A DNA stretch of 5,075 nt from JAKEGK01 sp050116575 (GTDB lineage Bacteria; Pseudomonadota; Gammaproteobacteria; SZUA-152): NCBI GenBank assembly GCA_050116575.1, contig JASFOJ010000246.1, positions 1 through 5,075 on the forward strand, read 5' to 3'. Positions 1 through 5,075 of this stretch are shown here, piece after piece. A program made the translations under genes and the position numbers. The notes under the pieces are model-generated. The model saw only the letters and a list, made by a program, of their open reading frames with translations, was not told the origin of the DNA and ran no database searches. Each line of letters starts with the position of its first letter. The stretch's first letter is position 1.

Positions 1-164
1 GTGCGCATGTCGATGAGGAAGATTTAAAAGACATTCGAAATGCGTTACAGACAGGGACACCACTGGGTAACGACTATTTCAAAGAAAAGATCGAAAAGAA
101 ATTGAAAACCAAGGTTGGTCAGGCGCGCCGGGGTCGGCCGGAGGGTCCTATTAAAGGGCTCTGA
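1..164 (+). CDS. C-terminal end of a REP-associated (RAYT-like, Y1 family) transposase, partial
   Basis: Reading from base 3, the frame is open for 53 codons and stops at TGA 162-164; the 5' part lies outside the window. The tail contains LQTGTPLGNDYFKEKIE followed by a basic end, KVGQARRGRPEG. From memory, this pairing of a 'TPLGND(R/Y)F' stretch with a terminal GQARRGRP is typical of the C-terminus of RAYT proteins, single-strand DNA transposases of the IS200/IS605 Y1 superfamily that act on REP palindromes. The HUH motif and catalytic tyrosine would be upstream and cannot be checked, so activity is unknown. The stop codon falls in a small palindrome (153-171), and a truncated PIN-domain gene follows directly, which suggests this copy arrived by insertion or rearrangement. 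Family assignment is recognition of the tail only; it is fairly secure, but the exact RAYT subgroup is not. Confidence 0.8.
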   Translation, partial: AHVDEEDLKDIRNALQTGTPLGNDYFKEKIEKKLKTKVGQARRGRPEGPIKGL

Positions 165-171
165 CCCCTTT
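153..171. repeat. REP-like palindrome over the transposase stop codon
   Basis: AAAGGG (153-158) and CCCTTT (166-171) form a perfect 6-bp inverted repeat with the 7-base loop CTCTGAC, which holds the TGA stop of the transposase. RAYT genes are commonly flanked by REP-type palindromes that their product recognises, so this is a candidate cognate end. A short T run follows, so it could also act as a weak terminator. Only one copy is visible in the window. Confidence 0.5.
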
Positions 172-187
172 TATTCGCTTTTATTCG
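168..187. repeat. 10-bp perfect tandem duplication at the transposase/PIN junction
   Basis: CTTTTATTCG occurs twice back to back (168-177 and 178-187). The first copy overlaps the right arm of the palindrome, and the second is followed at once by sequence that aligns with the interior of a PIN domain. The position is exactly the seam between the mobile-element tail and the broken gene. It may be a scar of the joining event or replication slippage; single-strand HUH transposition does not normally produce target duplications. Confidence 0.6.
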
Positions 188-504
188 TCGTTACATGGCC
201 TGTTATTACAGAAACTACACATTTGTTGCTTTCACGCTTGAATGGACACGCTCAAATACGTTTTATAGAAAGTCTGTCAAAAGGATATATCGAGGTATTT
301 GAACTTGACCGTTCGCATTTACCTCGTATTAAATTGTTGATGAAAAAATATGAAGATCTTCCTATGGATCTGTCCGACGCTTCGCTCTTAATTGCTGCGA
401 AACAATTGGGTGATGGTAGAATATTGTCTACCGATCAGCGGGATTTCAATACCTACCGGTGGAAAAACCACCGGCCGTTTCAAAATTTGCTTTTTAACGA
501 TTGA
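187..504 (+). pseudogene. 5'-truncated PIN-domain (VapC-like) ribonuclease gene
   Basis: The frame ending at TGA 502-504 encodes the last ~105 residues of a PIN-domain protein. Visible landmarks are VVTWPVITE, with the family's conserved Glu at codon 211-213, then YEDLPMDLSDASLL with the third acidic position, and ILSTDQRDFNTYR with the last conserved Asp. PIN nucleases coordinate Mg2+ through four acidic residues; the first Asp, normally within the first ten residues in an LIDT or LLDT context, is missing along with roughly 35-40 N-terminal residues. Upstream, the same frame runs into the transposase tail in a different phase, so the first in-frame start is a TTG at 115, giving a 129-residue chimeric reading with no convincing ribosome site. 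Family members are usually 130-145 residues. The remaining codons are free of stops, which points to recent damage. No antitoxin gene is visible. It is probably an inactive remnant. Confidence 0.75.
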
Positions 505-560
505 TCCGTGGAAAAGCCCTGTTGTTGTCAGCCGTAATCTTGTAGTCGCAGTATAAAAAC

Positions 561-1046
561 CTATCTATGTTTTCCCTTTGATTTGTTCTTATTGCCACCG
601 TTGCCGTGGCCGTAATGGCCTTTGTGTTTCATTCCGCCACCTTCGCCGTCAGCACGCGTCCCGTCGAGGTGGAGGTCATGTCCGGCTTTTAAGGCGTGAA
701 ATTCCCTGGATCCCGGTTTGATGCCAAGGCGTTTTGCCAGTACTCCCCATCCTTTGTGTTTATAAGCGTGATATTGCTCAAGTACGTAATCCGGGGAGCG
801 GTGTGACAGTTCGCCCAATCGCAATACCATATAGGCATCGGCCGGCCCGTCTACATTACTGAAGACCGCGTTAATTTCTGCGTTGCCTATATGAAACCGG
901 GTGGCGAGGGTTGTTCGAAAGCCTGAAGAATCGGCGGTGGCGCTGATATTCAATTCCTTTAACCAGCTAAAATCACCGGCGAATAATGGCGGGCAGATAA
1001 AGATTTGGACCAGCAAGACTGCGTATAATAAACGTGGTAATTTCAT
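561..1046 (-). CDS. small exported protein with conserved GWG/KPGS core and Gly-His-Lys tail, function unknown
   Basis: A 161-residue protein starting at ATG 1044-1046 and ending at TAG 561-563. Residues 1-23 are a Sec signal peptide: a basic start, a hydrophobic stretch, then PLFA before a likely cut at A23/G24. The mature part begins with about 40 residues that may form beta strands. A compact core follows at about 68-126, containing ADAYMVLRLGELS, then HKGWGVLAKRLGIKPGS and EFHALKAGHDL. I recall similar cores in unnamed periplasmic proteins of proteobacteria but cannot give a family name. The last ~28 residues are low-complexity Gly, Lys and His (His 141, 144, 147, 160), which could bind metal or polyanions; this is inference. 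The ribosome site is weak, with AGAGG about 13 bases before the ATG. The gene converges on the PIN remnant with 56 bases between them and stands alone on its strand in the window. That it is a gene is well supported; its role is unknown. Confidence 0.8.
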   Translation of the reverse strand: MKLPRLLYAVLLVQIFICPPLFAGDFSWLKELNISATADSSGFRTTLATRFHIGNAEINAVFSNVDGPADAYMVLRLGELSHRSPDYVLEQYHAYKHKGWGVLAKRLGIKPGSREFHALKAGHDLHLDGTRADGEGGGMKHKGHYGHGNGGNKNKSKGKHR

Positions 1047-1108
1047 TTTGTTCTAACGGCCTCTGGGTTGTTCCTTGATTTATCTATAACGGAGCGGTGA
1101 GTCGATTT

Positions 1109-1137
1109 ATTGAGGAGTTCTTGCATTGAATGGTCAA
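1109..1137 (-). promoter_or_regulatory. weak candidate sigma70 promoter for the small exported protein
   Basis: On the minus strand TTGACC (1132-1137) matches the -35 consensus at five of six positions. CTCAAT (1109-1114) lies 17 bases downstream and matches the -10 box at only three of six. It sits about 63 bases upstream of the start codon. The spacing is right but the -10 is poor. Confidence 0.25.
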
Positions 1138-1228
1138 ATTACCGAGGACTTTCATGGTGAAAAGCTAAATAACAGTTAAATTTTGCGAAGTTCGTCACAA
1201 ATTGATTGCCGGTTAATCGCATGGCTGG

Positions 1229-1367
1229 TGGGCCGGGCATTTTAACTTTTTGCAGGCTCGCGCACTGCGTGGTATCCAGTGGGTACGTTAATCTCGGCGG
1301 GGACTTTTTTGCTACCAGCCACTGAGTTGTTTTGATGACGATGAATATCGTCTGGCGGCCCGGCCCA
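1229..1367. repeat. nested inverted repeats; candidate structured RNA or small non-autonomous element
   Basis: The outer arms TGGGCCGGGC (1229-1238) and GCCCGGCCCA (1358-1367) are perfectly complementary over 10 GC-rich bases, about 120 bases apart. Inside, CAGTGG (1277-1282) pairs with CCACTG (1319-1324), extendable by GTA/TAC across a 3-base bulge. A separate perfect 6-bp hairpin, GACGAT/ATCGTC with a GAAT loop, lies at 1337-1352. The nesting is what a folded transcript or a MITE-like element would show. I see no clear target-site duplication outside the arms, and the strand cannot be decided. Confidence 0.4.
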
Positions 1368-1603
1368 GGGGCTAGTCGTTGTCTGTGGTAGATAGCGAAA
1401 TATAGCAAGTGATATCAGGGGTGACGCTAATCTTAAAACGGAAGAAAGTTACTAAACCATAAACTCCTGGTTAATGCCTGAACGATTTATGATATGGTAA
1501 TTATAAACGGTTATACTGTTAACTTTGTAACCGGATGATGACGGCGGTAGTCATTTGCTCCTGTGCCGCTTTGGCGAGATCATTTGGGGAAGCCGCTTTT
1601 TGG

Positions 1604-1638
1604 ATAAGCAAGAAACAATTTGCGTTTTCTGTGCTTAT
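1604..1638. repeat. bulged hairpin in the leader of the propeller lipoprotein gene
   Basis: The left arm ATAAGCAAGAAAC (1604-1616) pairs with GTTTTCTGTGCTTAT (1624-1638) through 13 base pairs with two single-base bulges (G1631 and one T near 1625), around a 7-base loop. No T run follows on either strand, so it is not a standard intrinsic terminator. It could be a 5'-UTR structure if transcription starts upstream, for example near 1520. It ends about 246 bases before the lipoprotein start. Confidence 0.4.
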
Positions 1639-1884
1639 AAATGACCAAGCCCCGTGAATCCGGCTCGAATTACCGTAGCTTTATCAATAATTATAAAATA
1701 GATTACAAATTATATACGTATTTAGAAAAAGCGTTTGGAGGCTGGATTTGTCCGTCTAACCAAACGTGCCGGAATAACGTCTTTGGGGGTCATAACAATA
1801 AACCACAAGTGGGATTAAATATTAACCGGGCTGGGCGCCTGTCCTGGCGAATGTAGAGCGTTTTTGTGAAGTTAGGGGAAGTTC

Positions 1885-4362
1885 ATGGGTAAACCAATAG
1901 GGTTTTACGGTATTACACTTTGGCGTATTGCGGGCCGGCCTTGGTTGCCCCGCAGTGGATCGTTGGTGTTATGCCTGAGTGTATTACTGGCCGGTTGTGG
2001 CGGCGGCGGCGGCGACGGCGGTGGTGGCAAGGTGGACAAAACCGCGCCGCAATCAGTGATCACTTTTCCCACGGGTGGTGAAGTGCTGTCCGGCGTTGTG
2101 GATGTCACCTGGACCACGTCAGACGATAATCCCGGTGTGGTGGAAATCGCTCTGTCTAATGACGGTGAAACTTACAGGGTCATCAATCCCTCGGTATCGG
2201 ATAGCGGCAGCTTTGCATTGAACACGTTGAATTTGGCAGCCGTAGGATTTGCGCCGGACGAAGATGAGGGCAACAGTTTTCGTATCAAAATAACCCCCAA
2301 GGATATACCTGGTAACGTTGGAAACCCTGTCGAAACACCGGTATTCACGATTGATAATACGCCACCGCAGATTAGCCTGACATCACCTGCCGGTGGCACC
2401 GTGGTTGGCGGTGGCGATGTGAATATCACTTGGACGACCGTTGATGATAACCCGGGTACAGTGAGCATCAAGTTGTCTTCGAACAGCGGAACGGATGGTT
2501 ACGATACGGAAATAGACCCAGGCGTACCTGATACCGGCAGTTACGTTTGGGATTCCAGTGCTCTGGATGGTACAACGTACAGGCTTCAGGTAACCGCCAC
2601 GGATGCGGCTGGTTTTACCGGCTCACCGGATGACACCGGAAGTGATATTACTGTGGACAATACGCCGCCTGAACTCGCATCTGACCGTTTGCGTTTTGAA
2701 GCCAACGCGGTCGATTTTCTTCGTTTGTGGCTTACCCCAAGCTCAGAAGCATCTGATCCCGATTGGGCTTCTGACAATGTCACCGATACGATCAATCTTG
2801 AGCGGAGCGTTTATTATTCTCCAACAAACAATATCAGTACTTATGAAGATGCCGTATCCAATGGTAGTGTAGCCAGGGATTGGAGATCAACCGTTTCTGC
2901 TACCGAATTCCTGGGGAGTATTCCCTCCGCCCACACGATGTATTGGAACGTATTCGTCCGGGATCAGGTTGGGAATATCGCGTCGTTTATTGCGCAACAG
3001 CCTTCGGGGATACGGGATTTTGCATTCGGCACCAATGGAATCGTTGTCATTGATACCTTGAATAATAATTCGCCGGACATAGTGAACGATGCTGTGCGAG
3101 ACAATAATGGGAAAATTGTTGTAACAGGGCAGAATGCTAACAGGGAAATGATTGTTTGGCGGTTTAATGCTGATGGTACACCTGACAGATCTTTTGGTAG
3201 CGGTTTTGGCAATAACGGCTATGTCTTCGCGAGTTTACCGAGCAGTTATTTTCAGGCGCAGGGTCAGGCCGTTGCCATAGATTCCACAGGAAACATATAT
3301 ATTGCCGGATCGGCGTCCAGCCTTACTACAGGCGATGATCTGGCATTGTGGAAATTTGACTCATCCGGTAATCCCGATACTGGATTCGGCGTTGACGGTT
3401 TTGTCAGCCATCACAATGCAGCAGGTGGTGACTCTGCTGATCGCGCCAATGCTATTTCGGTAAGCGATAAAGCAATTATCGTGGCCGGCACCAGTGATGA
3501 TGTCACATCTTCCCGAGCTGTGTTATGGCGATTTGACGCCGCGGGTTCATTGGACACTGGTTTCGGTGACAAAGACCCTGTTGTTCCAGATTTGACAATG
3601 AAGCTAGGTTATACAGTATTTGATAGTAACGATACGAACGACAGCGCTTTTTACGCGGTGAAAGTCGGCGCCGTTGGCGATCTCTATGTGACCGGAATGT
3701 ACAATGCTGATATGGCATTATGGCGTTATCATGCAAATGGTGTTTTGGATATCTCCTTCGGTGACGATGATCCTGGTAGCGCGGATCCTTCGGTAAGGCT
3801 AGGTTATACCGTGTTTCAATCCCCGATCGATGGCGAGGATAACGGTGAGTCACTGGTTCTTGATCCCGATGGGAAGATCATTGTGACTGGCTACATAGGG
3901 CAAAACAATTCGTCGACGGGCCAGCCCGAAATGGTTTTATGGCGCTACACTAACGATGGTTTACTGGACAAGACGTTTGGTGATCCCGACTATTTTGTTT
4001 TCCCAAGTGTTCGGCTGGGTTACACCCGCCACCAGGATGCAACTGTTGGTCAACATCATAAAGGACACGGCCTGGTATTGGATAATGCCGGAAAGATCAT
4101 AGTTACCGGGCGCGGTGGAGACGGCAATCAGACTTTTGACATGGCGCTATGGCGGTTTAGTCGAGACGGCAGTTTGGATACCAGTTTTAACGGGTTGGGG
4201 CATATTTCACATGCCAACGCAGCCGGTGGTAATTACCACGACTACGGCGTCTCTGTATTGATCGATGATAATAATAAGTTGATTGTTGTTGGAAATAGTG
4301 CGGCGGATAACGCGACGCCTGACACGGATTACGATCTGACAATTTGGCGTTATCTGCCTTAG
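1885..4362 (+). CDS. predicted lipoprotein with Ig-like domains and a seven-repeat delta-60 beta-propeller
   Basis: Encodes 825 residues. ATG 1885 is preceded by AGGGG at 1874-1878, six bases away, a strong ribosome site that supports this start. The N-terminus has a long basic leader, a hydrophobic segment and the lipobox LAGC with Cys38, followed by a Gly-rich spacer (39-48). Position +2 is Gly, not Asp, so outer-membrane sorting by Lol is expected. Residues ~53-158 and ~158-259 are two related Ig-like domains, each with a V(D/N)(V/I)TWTT..DDNPG motif and joined by DNTPP. Residues ~259-375 form a third fibronectin-like domain. From ~376 to 825 there are seven units of the delta-60 type (GKI(I/V)VTG, then LWR(F/Y), then G.LD.SFG), with Trp at 425, 489, 548, 613, 686, 756 and 821. 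The D-F-A-F-G strand at 378-382 before unit 1 and the last unit ending at WRYLP fit a seven-bladed ring closed by its two ends. No catalytic motif is visible; a surface binding or adhesion role is inference. Confidence 0.92.
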   Translation: MGKPIGFYGITLWRIAGRPWLPRSGSLVLCLSVLLAGCGGGGGDGGGGKVDKTAPQSVITFPTGGEVLSGVVDVTWTTSDDNPGVVEIALSNDGETYRVINPSVSDSGSFALNTLNLAAVGFAPDEDEGNSFRIKITPKDIPGNVGNPVETPVFTIDNTPPQISLTSPAGGTVVGGGDVNITWTTVDDNPGTVSIKLSSNSGTDGYDTEIDPGVPDTGSYVWDSSALDGTTYRLQVTATDAAGFTGSPDDTGSDITVDNTPPELASDRLRFEANAVDFLRLWLTPSSEASDPDWASDNVTDTINLERSVYYSPTNNISTYEDAVSNGSVARDWRSTVSATEFLGSIPSAHTMYWNVFVRDQVGNIASFIAQQPSGIRDFAFGTNGIVVIDTLNNNSPDIVNDAVRDNNGKIVVTGQNANREMIVWRFNADGTPDRSFGSGFGNNGYVFASLPSSYFQAQGQAVAIDSTGNIYIAGSASSLTTGDDLALWKFDSSGNPDTGFGVDGFVSHHNAAGGDSADRANAISVSDKAIIVAGTSDDVTSSRAVLWRFDAAGSLDTGFGDKDPVVPDLTMKLGYTVFDSNDTNDSAFYAVKVGAVGDLYVTGMYNADMALWRYHANGVLDISFGDDDPGSADPSVRLGYTVFQSPIDGEDNGESLVLDPDGKIIVTGYIGQNNSSTGQPEMVLWRYTNDGLLDKTFGDPDYFVFPSVRLGYTRHQDATVGQHHKGHGLVLDNAGKIIVTGRGGDGNQTFDMALWRFSRDGSLDTSFNGLGHISHANAAGGNYHDYGVSVLIDDNNKLIVVGNSAADNATPDTDYDLTIWRYLP
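3604..4032 (+). repeat. LGYTVF-type internal repeats between propeller units
   Basis: LGYTVF occurs at residues 574-579 (nt 3604-3621) and 639-644 (nt 3799-3816), and diverged LGYTRH at 711-716 (nt 4015-4032), each preceded by a basic residue (K or R) after a GD..P-containing loop. At the DNA level the first two copies share CTAGGTTATAC. These sit between units 3-4, 4-5 and 5-6 only. A second pair, SHHNAAGGD (508-516) and SHANAAGGN (775-783), occurs between units 2-3 and 6-7. This shows the propeller grew by internal duplication in two classes of linker. Confidence 0.75.
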
Positions 4363-4473
4363 GTAAATAGGGCGTGTAGTTTTAACAGCCAGGGTAATGT
4401 TATTGTCACGGAACACTTCTTTGATCTGGTTGCTGGTGATAATCAATTTAATATAGTCAAACTATTGGGGTAA
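4363..4473 (+). pseudogene. in-frame post-stop tail resembling part of another delta-60 propeller unit
   Basis: After the TAG at 4360-4362 the same reading frame stays open for 36 codons to TAA 4471-4473. Within it, FNSQGNVIVTEHF and GDNQFNIVKLLG match the pattern of a delta-60 half-unit (GN(I/V).VTG, then a D-rich turn, then an F..VRL-like strand) and look like the normal C-terminus of such proteins. It has no start codon or ribosome site of its own. Likely explanations are a lost C-terminal extension, with a nonsense change or deletion having moved the stop forward, or the remains of a neighbouring paralogue. Stop-codon readthrough is possible, but the TAG GTA context is not a known leaky one. 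The similarity is read by eye over about 30 residues. Confidence 0.55.
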
Positions 4474-4517
4474 TCTGCCTGGAGCCATTGTAGTGAATTT
4501 TGTGCGCCGGGCTTAGT

Positions 4518-4549
4518 AGGATTCTGCCGACATCGCTCGGCAGAACCCT
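4518..4549. terminator. strong hairpin downstream of the propeller gene; possible terminator without T run
   Basis: TTCTGCCGA (4522-4530) and TCGGCAGAA (4537-4545) pair perfectly over 9 bp around a CATCGC loop, and AGG/CCT extends the stem by 3 bp past one A-C mismatch. It lies about 155 bases after the TAG and 45 after the TAA of the post-stop tail. No T run follows on either strand, so it is not a textbook intrinsic terminator. It may protect the mRNA 3' end or be a REP-like palindrome. Confidence 0.45.
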
Positions 4550-4744
4550 CAATATATGGTATTCGTTCACTCGCCTTACTCATTGCCGGGGTGGTTACTG
4601 GCGTCATATTCCACTGTTGTTCTTTGTTTCTTCGCAGATACGTATTGGATTGTTTGCCTAATATGGCACTCCATGTGCCCTTAACCATGCATGGAAATTA
4701 AACAGTTTACTAAACGGGCAGACTCTATGTGACTGCTGTAGGAA

Positions 4745-4788
4745 AATGTAAATAGTTACATTGAAATCCCGGCGCCGGTATCTAATAT
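4745..4788 (+). promoter_or_regulatory. candidate sigma70 promoter with overlapping operator-like palindromes
   Basis: TTGAAA (4761-4766, five of six to the -35 consensus) and TAATAT (4783-4788, four of six to the -10) are 16 bases apart, about 70 bases before the start codon at 4859. A perfect inverted repeat AATGTAA-ATAG-TTACATT (4745-4762) overlaps the -35 edge. A perfect palindrome CCGGCGCCGG (4769-4778) fills the spacer. Downstream, TTACGTAA (4822-4829) repeats the TTAC half-site. The arrangement suggests a repressor or activator site, but the regulator is unknown. Confidence 0.4.
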
Positions 4789-4858
4789 GTGTTAGGCTCA
4801 GCTAATTTTTGTACGCTGTAGTTACGTAATGTTAGTAATTCTGGTGAGGGAGTGAATA

Positions 4859-5075
4859 ATGAACAAAAAAAACAAGGGTGACGTTTTTGTAAGTATTTTT
4901 ATTGTCGGTCTGTTGATGTTTTGTACCGGCAATTCGGTGTTGGCGTCTGGTTCGATGGTTTATCTGGACCAAGGGTGGACAGATAGTGAGCGAGATGCGT
5001 TTTACAAAACACCACAGGGCTCTTTCCTGATTCCGCTACGTTGGTATTTTGCGTTGGAAACCGCCCGGAGTGCCA
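4859..5075 (+). CDS. exported protein N-terminus, tentatively RoxA-like / diheme cytochrome peroxidase-like, partial
   Basis: ATG 4859-4861 follows a good ribosome site, GAGGGAG at 4846-4852 with six bases between. The frame is open for 72 codons to the window end. Residues 1-29 are a Sec signal peptide: basic MNKKNK, a hydrophobic core at about 9-22, and VLA before a likely cut at A29/S30. The mature start, YLDQGWTDSERDAFYKTPQG followed by LIPLRWYFALE, resembles from memory the N-terminal region of RoxA-like and cytochrome c peroxidase-like proteins with similar LDQGW..(A/S)ER..FY..(P/S)QGS..(I/M)P..W..ALE stretches. No CxxCH haem site is present in the visible part; such sites would be expected further on. 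It is transcribed in the same direction as the propeller gene but nearly 500 bases away, with its own likely promoter. The gene is secure; the family is tentative. Confidence 0.75.
   Translation, partial: MNKKNKGDVFVSIFIVGLLMFCTGNSVLASGSMVYLDQGWTDSERDAFYKTPQGSFLIPLRWYFALETARSA

Larger units (their letters stand above)
1047..1884. other. long divergent intergenic region, no convincing gene
   Basis: This 838-base spacer separates the minus-strand exported gene from the plus-strand propeller lipoprotein. Open frames inside it (minus 1139-1408, plus 1641-1856) lack ribosome sites and recognisable protein features, so I treat them as chance. It holds nested inverted repeats at 1229-1367 and a bulged hairpin at 1604-1638. 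Smaller elements are an inverted repeat CGGTTA/TAACCG (1508-1513, 1528-1533) around a TATACT -10-like hexamer (1512-1517), and a 5-bp hairpin ATGAC/GTCAT (1538-1554). I looked for the conserved core of GEMM (c-di-GMP-I) riboswitches and did not see it. The length is unusual for a bacterial promoter region and allows for a structured leader, a small RNA or decayed sequence. Confidence 0.6.
4474..4858. other. intergenic region, no convincing gene
   Basis: This 385-base spacer lies between the propeller tail and the next exported gene. It contains a strong hairpin (4518-4549), a perfect 10-bp palindrome CCATGCATGG (4685-4694) and, near its 3' end, a promoter-like segment with further palindromes (4745-4788). 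Short open frames, such as plus 4556-4684 and minus 4443-4688, have no ribosome sites and no family resemblance. Confidence 0.55.

Noticed and set aside
1139..1408. Minus-strand open frame of 89 codons in the divergent spacer
   Set aside because: No ribosome site and no recognisable family or export signal; it lies across the nested inverted repeats, which better explain the region.
1430..1560. Possible c-di-GMP (GEMM) riboswitch suggested by scattered AAACC and GGTAG-like motifs
   Set aside because: The conserved core with a CGCAAAG-type stretch and paired stems is absent, and the motifs are not in the right order or spacing.
1641..1856. Plus-strand open frame of 71 codons upstream of the lipoprotein gene
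   Set aside because: No ribosome site before the ATG, which lies right after a hairpin; Asn/Lys/Tyr-rich composition in an AT-rich stretch and no resemblance to known proteins. Kept as non-coding, though a short leader peptide is not excluded.
3503..3853. Minus-strand open frame of 116 codons inside the propeller gene
   Set aside because: Antisense to a well-supported repeat protein; its Arg/His/Tyr-rich composition is what the reverse of Asp/Gly-rich repeats gives.
4556..4684. Plus-strand 42-codon hydrophobic, Trp-rich frame downstream of the hairpin
   Set aside because: No ribosome site, and an overlapping second frame looks equally hydrophobic, which suggests base composition rather than coding.
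4443..4688. Minus-strand open frame of 81 codons
   Set aside because: No signal, family resemblance or ribosome site; it runs through the hairpin and the post-stop tail of the propeller gene.

Overview
The window looks like a mid-GC accessory region of a Gram-negative bacterium, most likely a gammaproteobacterium. Evidence for this is a lipobox followed at once by a polyglycine spacer, Sec-type signal peptides, a REP-associated (RAYT-like) transposase tail and a delta-60-repeat beta-propeller. The species cannot be named from sequence alone.

Layout. Bases 1-164 are the last ~53 codons of a RAYT / Y1-type transposase whose stop codon lies inside a small palindrome (153-171). Right after it, across a 10-bp tandem duplication (168-187), lies a PIN-domain (VapC-like) gene that has lost its 5' third and its first catalytic aspartate (about 187-504). 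It is read as a chimeric frame whose first in-frame start is a TTG inside the transposase tail. Facing it on the minus strand (561-1046) is a small exported protein with a compact conserved core and a Gly/His/Lys-rich tail. An unusually long divergent spacer (1047-1884) has no convincing gene but contains nested inverted repeats (1229-1367) and a bulged hairpin (1604-1638).

The main gene (1885-4362) encodes an 825-residue predicted lipoprotein: lipobox, polyglycine linker, two duplicated Ig-like domains, a third fibronectin-like domain, then seven delta-60-type repeats, probably a seven-bladed beta-propeller. Past its TAG stop the same frame stays open for 36 codons and again reads like propeller sequence, suggesting a lost or former C-terminal extension. 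A second non-coding spacer (4474-4858) holds a strong hairpin and a promoter-like region with palindromes. It leads to the start of another exported protein (4859 to the window end), whose N-terminus tentatively resembles the RoxA-like / diheme cytochrome peroxidase-like family.

Together the region combines cell-envelope or secreted genes with mobile-element debris. All three intact or partial non-mobile genes carry export signals, but they sit in separate transcription units and the sequence does not show that they work together. I see no complete defence system, CRISPR array, rRNA or tRNA. The strongest candidates for something new are the propeller lipoprotein with its in-frame post-stop tail and the structured divergent spacer.
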